Source of the DNA: Cryphonectria parasitica EP155
Lineage: Eukaryota > Ascomycota > Sordariomycetes > Diaporthales > Cryphonectriaceae
DNA length: 64,000 nucleotides
Direction: 5' to 3'
Assembly (NCBI RefSeq): GCF_011745365.1
Contig: NW_024468913.1
Location: forward strand, 1,302,001-1,366,000
The notes under the pieces were generated by a model. The model had not been told where the DNA came from. It saw nothing but the letters and a program-made list of their open reading frames with translations, and did not search any database. A program made the position numbers and the translations under genes. Shown here in pieces: positions 57,060-64,000 of the stretch (position 1 is the first letter of the stretch; each line of letters opens with the position of its first letter).

Positions 57060-57560
57060 ATGGCAAAGAAAAAGCGATCCCCCAAGACTCTTACCTCCGA
57101 GACACGAGAAACGCGGACTAGCTTCACATTCGCATCTCTCCATGGAGATGTAGCGAGGGCTGTTTCCGATCACATTGCCTCCATATGGTTCAACAAGGAC
57201 GACGACAGTGGAGAAATATGCATCAAGGACTACTCGACCAACGTCATGGGCAGTTTTAAATGTAAAAATGCGAAATGCTCTACAAATCGTTGGACGAGCA
57301 AAATGGTATCGATTGTCATCCGGGGTTATCCCAATAATGGGTACAGCGCTACCGTTTTCAACCAGCGCTGCAAATCTTGCAACGGGCTCGGCACTTTCAC
57401 GCTTGACAGACAGTCGTACGTCGAACGGGTTGCATACCGGCTTGAGAAATGGGCGGGATGCCAAGTAAAGGCGCCGTACTATGGGGAGGGGAAGGGCCTG
57501 CCGCATCGGGAGGATCTCTGTGAAGGCTGTAAGCAAGGTATTTGTTGGAGTGGCTTTTGA
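57060..57560 (+). CDS. zf-3CxxC domain protein
   Basis: 166 aa, single exon, ATG at 57060 (MAKKKRSPK). It matches the 3CxxC zinc-binding family along its whole length: an N-terminal helix (FASLHGDVARAVSDHI), the IKDYSTNVMGSF lead-in, a first cysteine pair (CKNAKC), an RGYPNNGYSATVFNQRCKSC block, then SYVERVAYRLEKW and the final CEGCKQGIC pair. In animals related domains occur in receptor-transporting proteins; fungal members are small, common and mostly uncharacterised. Length is typical. Stands alone, with no operon-like partner. No function beyond zinc binding is claimed. Confidence 0.88.
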   Translation: MAKKKRSPKTLTSETRETRTSFTFASLHGDVARAVSDHIASIWFNKDDDSGEICIKDYSTNVMGSFKCKNAKCSTNRWTSKMVSIVIRGYPNNGYSATVFNQRCKSCNGLGTFTLDRQSYVERVAYRLEKWAGCQVKAPYYGEGKGLPHREDLCEGCKQGICWSGF

Positions 57561-58503
57561 GGGAAATTGAAGGCGTGTATGTATTATCATCCTTTCGCCG
57601 GTGGGTGTACTGATTCCCGGCTATGGCAACTGGTTCGCCGTTCATGTTGAGCACGATTTTCCATGCGATCACAATCGATCAAGAAATTTGAGAAGACGCT
57701 CAGATCAATTGCTAGTCAATGGCGCAAGGAACACTCGAAAAGGCTCTTTCTTATTGTGTAATCGTGCTATACTCCAGGTCACTATGGCTGGCCTGAGTTT
57801 GCTACATTTCGTAAATAGCCCTGGAAGTATGGACAGACAAGGTCTGTAAGTTTCCAGAACATCGGGTTATAGGCCACTATGGTAGAGACTTTAGGGTTGC
57901 CTTCATTTACCACGGGTTAGCCACCTGAACCGCCAGGGTTATGGCTGGTCTTGACCCAAGCTTTCACCAACTGTACTGGAGATTGACAAACCACCGGCCT
58001 TCCTACCATTGGTGACCACTGTATGTGTACTTTCCATGAGTACTCTGTTTAGTTTGTTCCTCAGTAAGATGGGGAAAGCGAATTCACGATTGCGGTTTCC
58101 TTCGATGTTGAGCCGCCCTGTGCAGGTCCAGGGCAGGGCTTCGACGATATTTATGCATGCTTGAGAAACCTGCTTTTACCATCATTCTTTTTCACCACTC
58201 TAATGTTGTTTCTCTCGTGCAATTGCGCCTGGTTTACTATGCTATAAGCTGACAAAAGTGTTTTGTCTAACGAGAAAAGGCAATATCAAGTCCACATGGT
58301 GCAGCAGAGCAATCAGCAATGCATGTATGAAAACTTACTTTCATTTCAACTAGTACTTATCTTGAAATGTTATAAAGTTGAATGTCTAATTCAGAAACAT
58401 AACAGTACTACTTCCATAAAAAGTCCAAAAATTCAGTCTAAAATATCAGATAAATAAAGCACTTATAAAATAATACTAGCAAAGCATAGTACTGCAAAAA
58501 ATT
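57561..58503. other. Intergenic, no gene seen
   Basis: Only short unconvincing frames. AT content rises toward 58.4 kb, but no repeat family of the nest is recognised. Confidence 0.45.
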
Positions 58504-58618
58504 CTCTCCCGCCGGGAATTGAACCCGGGTCTCGAGCGAATGTGAGGCTTTAGAAATCAAGTTTAACCCTAATCCTAATCCTGACAAGCTCGCATACTGA
58601 CCACTATACTACGGAAGA
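58504..58618 (-). tRNA. tRNA-Asp (GTC) with a 43-nt intron
   Basis: On the minus strand a 72-nt mature tRNA folds: acceptor TCTTCCG/CGGGAGA with discriminator G, D arm with AGTGGTCAGT, anticodon stem CGAGC/GCTCG around loop TTGTCAC (anticodon GTC, 58583-58585), and T arm CCGGG-TTCAATT-CCCGG. The intron (58539-58581) sits after base 37, the standard nuclear position. It begins GGATTAGGATTAGGGTTAAA, a degenerate telomere-type repeat. Confidence 0.93.
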
Positions 58619-59694
58619 CGTATGGAAGGTACGACCGACGTTAGCGCCGGGTGTAGTGTGGTTTCCTAATTGTTGAGAACCAGTCTGTCTTCAGTACTTA
58701 TATACCAAATATAGTAACCAGTTGAGAATATGTCTCATCTATCACAAAAACAAGTTTGAATTGCTACAAACAATTCGCTATACTAGAGTGATGGATAAAT
58801 AACGAAAAATAAGAGATTCTGTAATATTTCCTCATTATTTCACGGTAATCAGAGATGCAAATATTTCCAACATTCTCCAACACTGTATGCTGATCCAGGG
58901 TTAGGGCTATTTTCTTCCGTAGTATAGTGGTGAGTACGAGTTCCTCCAGAGTAGAGTGTCTTTAGCAACAGAGCGTGCTGTGCATACAATTGTGTCCTTA
59001 ACATGTACACACAATACGATACCATGCATGGCTTTTTTCTCCACAACATAGTGCCATGTATGGCTGTTCTCCCCACAAAATAGTACCATGCATAGCTTTT
59101 GTCTCCATAGTACCACGTATAGCTTTTATGTCACTAGTGTGCCATACATGATTGCTATCCCTGTACTGGGCATATGGGGAACTTTGAAAAACACGAGATG
59201 CTTGATTGCTTTTGCATTTGTATTTCCTCCAATAATCATCGCAATAACATCTGGTTATCTCGATCTGTGGATTGACAAAACATCAGTAGCTGTTCCATCC
59301 TAGTTGACTAATCGCTAGCCCCCTCGTACTCAGAGTTCATTCCATCCACACCTCAGCTTCTGTTGCATTCCGACCTCGATTGAAGCATGCAAATGGATGA
59401 TGTCTCAGTTACATAAATTGTTGAGAAATTGCATTGCCTTCTAGTTGGTACATCAGCTCCCCCAGTATATACCCATGGAATCTACGCTAATTAACCCAAG
59501 TTTTGTCAAACTTGCTATTGCTGTAGCTGAAACTAGGTTTATAACCTGTATCATGACTAAGAGCCAGAATTCCAACTTGCAGTATCAACTAAATCTCTGT
59601 TCACTTGGAAAATGCATCTTTATTATATGCAAACTGATTTAGTATCAATGTAATCAGAAGTTGGAGGTATGGGATTGTATGCCAACTTTCAGAT
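58619..59694. other. Intergenic with a short minisatellite
   Basis: No gene supported. Holds the tandem repeat at about 59012-59150, listed separately. A frame open from 59638 runs into the following gene and may mark its upstream exon. Confidence 0.45.
59012..59150. repeat. Imperfect tandem repeat, about 30-bp unit, 4-5 copies
   Basis: Units share the core TAGTACCATGCATGGCTTTT followed by TCTCCACA, with substitutions and small length changes. The first units are the most regular and the array decays toward 59150. Not part of the nested elements. Confidence 0.7.
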
Positions 59695-61063
59695 GTGCCA
59701 GGTGCTGCTCAGGGTCTAAATCCTTCCATTTACGGAATAAAAGCGCTTCGCAGTGTGAGAACCTCCTCCAGCTTCGAAAGTAGGCAATTCAAGTCATTAT
59801 CAGTTTTCTCAATTTGCAGTATAGCTTTCTCAAAGCTGCTTATGGGTTGTTTTGTTGCTCACATCACTGCAAGCCCTGAGTCGATAAGTGATCTGGCCAC
59901 AACGACTATCAAAAGAAACTGCCGAGAGCGCGGTCTGCTCGAAGATATTCCTCTTCTGCCAATTGCCTTGAACGATGATCTTCTCAGTCTTGGATATTCG
60001 TTCGGAACAATACAGACATGCGATTTCAAAATTCCTGATCTAGATGGGAGCATGATGGAGGGCTGTTGTCTCGAGTTCCAAGAGAATACCTTAGTCTTGC
60101 GCGATCTCACCACATCCAACAACGGCGAAGATATTGCAGGCACCGTGCGCAACCAAATACCTGGCAGAATCTGTGGGTTCACTCGGATCTTATGGGATGG
60201 TTTTGTATCTGTCACTCAATTACAACTTAACTTCCATCCGGAACTTCGATTTGTTCTTCAGATCTACCCTGAGACTCTGGAAGCTGTGCCCAATCTTTTA
60301 AGCAGCTTCAAGAGCCCTAGACCGAGACAACTGCTCGATTTGCAGATTGAGAGAGTGTCTGATAACGTATGTTGTGCAAATCTTTGGCAATAAATAAAGG
60401 TCTAATGATTTCCAGGGAAACGTCGTTCATGCATTGCAGAGCTCTGATAGTTCTCGGAGCAGTGAAAAATCCGGAAGCAATAAGCAGATTGAGATTCAAT
60501 ACAATGCTGCAGATAGACAGAACAATGATTATTTGTATCCTGCGGCAACAACTCCGAGTTCTGGTGATCCGGTAGTAACGATTCGAGGTATCAATATTCT
60601 TTATATACCTCATGGCACAGATGATAGCACTAGTGGCATGCTAGAAGTTACATCTCTATCATTAGCCTGGGGATATAAAACCTCCGAGGGGCTCAAGAAA
60701 ATGCTTTTGATGGCAGGATTTACAATCAGCAATCTTCGGAACAGGTCATATGTCTCTGTGCGCGACATCATTCTCTGTTGCTGCTATCGACTGTTCCGCT
60801 CAAAACGCGAAAGCAACAGCGAATGCGATGGCAAATTCGAGAAAGAAATTCTCAAGAAGGCCGAGGAGCTTCACCCAGACATTGCAGACGTCGATGCTCA
60901 GTTCTCGTTCAAGAAACTCTGGGAGCGAGAAAAGTTTGGCGAGCGCAAGTTTGTACGATATGTATTGCCCAAAAAACTACTTCTTTTGAGCAACTTAAAT
61001 TGGGCAACACATCATAGAAGCGAAAATATGGCTCTTATGTTGGAAGATGATGAAAAGCAGTAG
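59695..61063 (+). CDS. Unrecognised spliced gene, possibly with a premature stop
   Basis: Two exons, 59695-60366 and 60416-61063, joined across a 49-nt intron (GTATGT...TTCCAG) in phase 0; about 440 codons. 59695 is a GTG, not ATG, and the frame is open back to 59638, so an upstream exon is likely; an acceptor-like TTTCAG at 59687-59692 fits. I recognise no domain. The second exon has a Cys-rich hydrophobic patch (ILCCCYRLF) and a basic/acidic C terminus. After TAG at 61061 the same frame stays open 40 more codons to TAA at 61184 with protein-like sequence (LVLRKSWKSFTCITFEDA), so TAG could be a mutated CAG. No transposon motif seen. Confidence 0.6.
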
Positions 61064-61186
61064 CTTGTTCTTCGTAAGAGCTGGAAATCGTTCACCTGCA
61101 TCACGTTCGAGGATGCTCGACGGCTCGGTCAAAGATATCCTCGAGTGGATCGCCTACTGCAAGACTTAGAGCCAGGCCTTGAGTAA

Positions 61187-62254
61187 TCAGGATGGGTTTG
61201 TACGGAGAAATGAAAACATGATAGTTTCGATTTGTGCTAAATAATGTACTTCCTACTTTCCGGTTGTATTTATATCCCCCGTCTCTATCTGTATAGCACA
61301 GCAAGATGTGGTAGAACATCAAACATTAAAACATGTTGACTGTCTTCGGAATTTCTGCGTAATATCTCTAGATGGGTAGATGAATAGTAGTCTGAAGTAG
61401 AAACGTATCTGAGCCTTCCTACTCCAGCCTTCGCTCCGGTAGTAACGAGCTGCTAATGGTTTCCAGCCAAACCGTGCCTTGGCCTATCAAATGATACTGC
61501 CGGCCTGCCTATGAAAAAAAATCCTTTTTGCTTCATCACTCAGCTCCTTTGCATTACCAAGCCCAAGCCGGGAAACTATTTCGCTCTCATAATAAAGCGT
61601 GATCATTGCAGCAAACCCTTTTTCTAGCTAACATTCCATCGAAGCTCCCCATGCCCTTTCCATGCTTGCATAGCTTCCATTAACATAGTATCATTAATAG
61701 CAAAACGGCATTCAAAGCTTTCGCTACCTAGGTTCTGCTGTGATATATTAGTAGATTTTCTCCTGTCGACAGTGGAATACATACGTGGAGGGGTGTAGAA
61801 GGCACTCTATGGTGTACTACAAATGGTATAAGGGAAGATGGTTCTTCAATTAATCTATCTCAAGGCACGCTTTGCCAGTTGCTTTTCTGTAGAGCCAGCA
61901 ACTGGCACTAGTCCCAACTAGGCTAGCGCACCCAGCGACTCACTCCCTTTCCAGTGAATGGCCCAGGTTAGTGAGTCAGTGTGGCCAGCCAGGCCTCATT
62001 CACTCGAGGCCCCTATGGCCTCTGCCACAAGTGCCGGCCACGGAAAAACGTTCCTGCTGTCCTCAGCAGCTATCTAGGGGTCATGTGCCCACGTGCCCAC
62101 GTGTCAGTCTCGCGCTTCTTCGGAGGCCAGGAGAGGCTCCAGGGCTCTGTTTCCCATCCTTTTCAGGCCCAGGGAGGCCTCCAGTCGCGTTGTCAGACGC
62201 GTCAATGTTAACAGCCGGAGAGGCTGTGATCTTGGCCGGCCGACCTTGCTTCCT
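61187..62254. other. Region between the unknown gene and element D, no gene supported
   Basis: Mixed composition; GC-rich from about 61.9 kb. Plus-strand frames at 61971-62546 are the reverse of the D chromodomain region. This stretch should hold the 3' end and possibly the LTR of element D, but no second LTR copy is present in the window to define it. Confidence 0.4.
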
Positions 62255-64000
62255 TCATGCCAGCACAGCGTTTCCATCTTCATTGTTATCAGGCAACGGC
62301 TTCTTGGAGGGCCGGCCGCGCTTTCTCTTCACGGGATCAGCTGGGCTATCCTTCACGAGGATCTCCGTAGCCTTATCGGAGTGTGCGCATTCGTATTCCT
62401 TGATGAGGCCAGGGCACTTGAGACTCCTCAGATCCTTCCAGCGATTGTGCTGTAAGGACCATCTCTTCCATCATACCAGATATTGTACTGTATTCTTGCC
62501 ATCTCATCGCTCGATCTTCTTGTCCATAATGCAATCGACTTCGTAGTAGTTTTCATCAGATCCAATTGAGTTATCGCTGTTCTCGTTATGCTCAATCGGG
62601 CCAGGCTTAGATAGTTAGCGATTAAAGGGATTATTAGTAGGTTTGTATCAACTCAGATACTAAATGCTGACTACTGGATATACTTGAATATCAGCATTAT
62701 AGTTGCTAGTTTTGAAATCAAGCTCGTAAGCTAAAGATGATACTTTTCTGATAATTGTGAATAAGCCTTTATGAAGAGCTTGCATCTTGTTGCTCTAGCA
62801 TAGCAGTAGCTTGTATGCCTTGCTAAGTTTTAGCTAAACCTTATTGCTCTTCTCATACTCTTTGTATCAGTATTTAGTATTATATGTATATTTATTATCT
62901 ATTATAATGATATCTATAGCTAATTGCACATCTTTTTGCAGATATTCATGTATAAAGCGTATTTCGAATAGTTGTTTGGTAATATTAACCAATCAGTTTA
63001 ACAGTAACTGGATCTTGAATCTGAACAGAAACTCGTAGAGGCTCGCGTTGATAGAGCGTTAGTATAAGTTGTTCAGATTCCACTGCAAAGAGGGAATTAG
63101 GTTTATTCAAATCTCGTTAGAGTATTCAGCAGCATAATATCTGATAGCCAGCTCAATATCCTGATTCTTTCGTTCGGCTGCCCCATCAGCCTGAGGATGG
63201 TATGCTATGGTTATCTGCAAACGCATGCCAAAGATCTTCCACAAGCCAGTTCAGTAGTCTGAGATAAACTTAGCATTGCAGTCAGAGATAATTGCTCGAG
63301 AGCATGCTCAGTTGCTCAACAGCAGCTGTCTGCCCAGAACAGCTCTCCATTGCTTAGCTAAGTAGGTTGAGTAGCCTGGAATCAGTAAAGTTCTCTTGGA
63401 GGTTTTGCAAGTAATAAGCATCAGCAAGTTGTAAGCTTTGAAGCCTTTTACCTGCTACGGAATGCCTGTTGATTCAACTGATAGCAGTCCAAGAATGAAG
63501 TTGAGGGAGATTGTATGCATAGGTTTAGAGAGGGCTTGAATTAGCTGAAATAAACCTGCTAGCTTCTGGTTTTGCTTCTTTTGAGCGCCACACTCGTAGC
63601 AGTAATCGATGTACTGAGAGACGAGCAGTCTCTTCTTTCTGAAATGAAGATCATTCAATTCAGCTATCATGCAGTCTCTGCTGAAGTAGTATTTATTATT
63701 ATAAGCATTGTACAGAAGTTTCTGCACGAGGGATTGTGGGATGATGAAGCGCTCCTTTCCATCATTGTTGTAGTTGTACAACAGTTAGTTCTTCAGGCGG
63801 AATGGGTAGCTGAGCTTAGAAGCAGAGACAATGTTTCTATTGTTTGTTAAGGCAGAAGGCTTTTTTCCAGCTAAACCAACCTTCATCAGGTCTGTGATAA
63901 TATTACTGTAAACTATATCCTCCTTATATCCTTGCCAGAAGTGCTATCGCATATCTTCAGATATCTATGCTTCTGATAGAATGAGGAAGACTATAGGAAG
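62255..64000 (-). mobile_element. Ty3/gypsy chromovirus 'D', pol 3' part (runs off the window)
   Basis: Minus strand, right to left: integrase H2C2 zinc domain at 63455-63781 (FSRDCMIAELNDLHFRKK...YIDYCYECG), integrase core end near 63.2 kb with GMRLQITIAYHPQADG then AERKNQDIE, the integrase C-terminal part (SNKMQALHKGLFTIIRKVSS, PVVSIxYLS near 62.65 kb), a chromodomain (NYYEVDCIMDKKIER...CPGLIKEYE, about 62.58-62.40 kb), and a tail with KRKRGRPSKK before TGA at 62255-62257. Interrupted by stops, mostly RIP-type, but the chromodomain end is little damaged. Not family A or B. Confidence 0.82.

Noticed and set aside
61971..62546. 191-codon plus-strand frame
   Set aside because: The opposite strand reads as the element D chromodomain and tail in one frame, which is better supported. 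The plus frame has low-complexity Ser/Leu/Arg content.

Overview
The window looks like a chromosome arm of a filamentous ascomycete (Pezizomycotina). The evidence is short GT-AG introns, an Spt5 with fungal-type C-terminal repeats, a zf-3CxxC protein, chromodomain Ty3/gypsy elements, and AT-rich repeats carrying the C-to-T / G-to-A damage expected of repeat-induced point mutation (RIP). The species cannot be named from this sequence.

Layout. 1-2056 is the 3' two-thirds of SPT5, followed by about 1.5 kb of unique sequence. 3580-54981 is one 51.4-kb nest of LTR retrotransposons that behaves as a single insertion: both outer ends carry a 167-bp LTR flanked by the same 5-bp target duplication (ATATG at 3575-3579 and 54982-54986). 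The outermost host is a RIP-damaged Ty1/copia element ('E0', minus strand). Inside it sits a Ty3/gypsy chromovirus family ('A'): copy 3 (minus, in fragments) is the platform, copies 1, 2 and 4 (minus) lie in its pol, and copy 5 (plus) abuts its LTR. The youngest layer is GC-rich and almost undamaged: a Ty3 chromovirus 'B' (17644-24935) inside A copy 2, a 3.96-kb non-autonomous gag-only LTR element 'C' (27558-31518) inside A copy 3, and a solo B LTR (40472-40781). Target duplications were found for E0, A2, A4, B, C and the solo LTR.

Right of the nest are unique genes: an esterase-like alpha/beta hydrolase (55240-56240), a zf-3CxxC protein (57060-57560), an intron-containing tRNA-Asp (58504-58618) and an unrecognised spliced gene (59695-61063). 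From about 62.2 kb to the end lies another chromovirus pol on the minus strand ('D') ending in a chromodomain and an AT-hook-like tail.

Most interesting pattern. Three different LTR-element families (copia E0, Ty3 A, Ty3 B) each carry an extra gene between pol and the 3' LTR, encoded antisense to gag-pol. In B it is intact and spliced: four exons and three GT-AG introns, all in phase, 257 aa. In E0 a degraded three-exon gene can be followed. In A it survives as one frame in four copies, tail-to-tail with pol with overlapping stop codons. The A and B products share a six-cysteine signature near the fungal Zn(II)2Cys6 spacing; A copy 5 fits CX2CX6CX8CX2CX6C exactly if one Tyr is a RIP-altered Cys. 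Antisense introns would survive retrotransposition because they are not spliceable in the genomic RNA. B also has gag and pol in the same frame separated by a single TGA.
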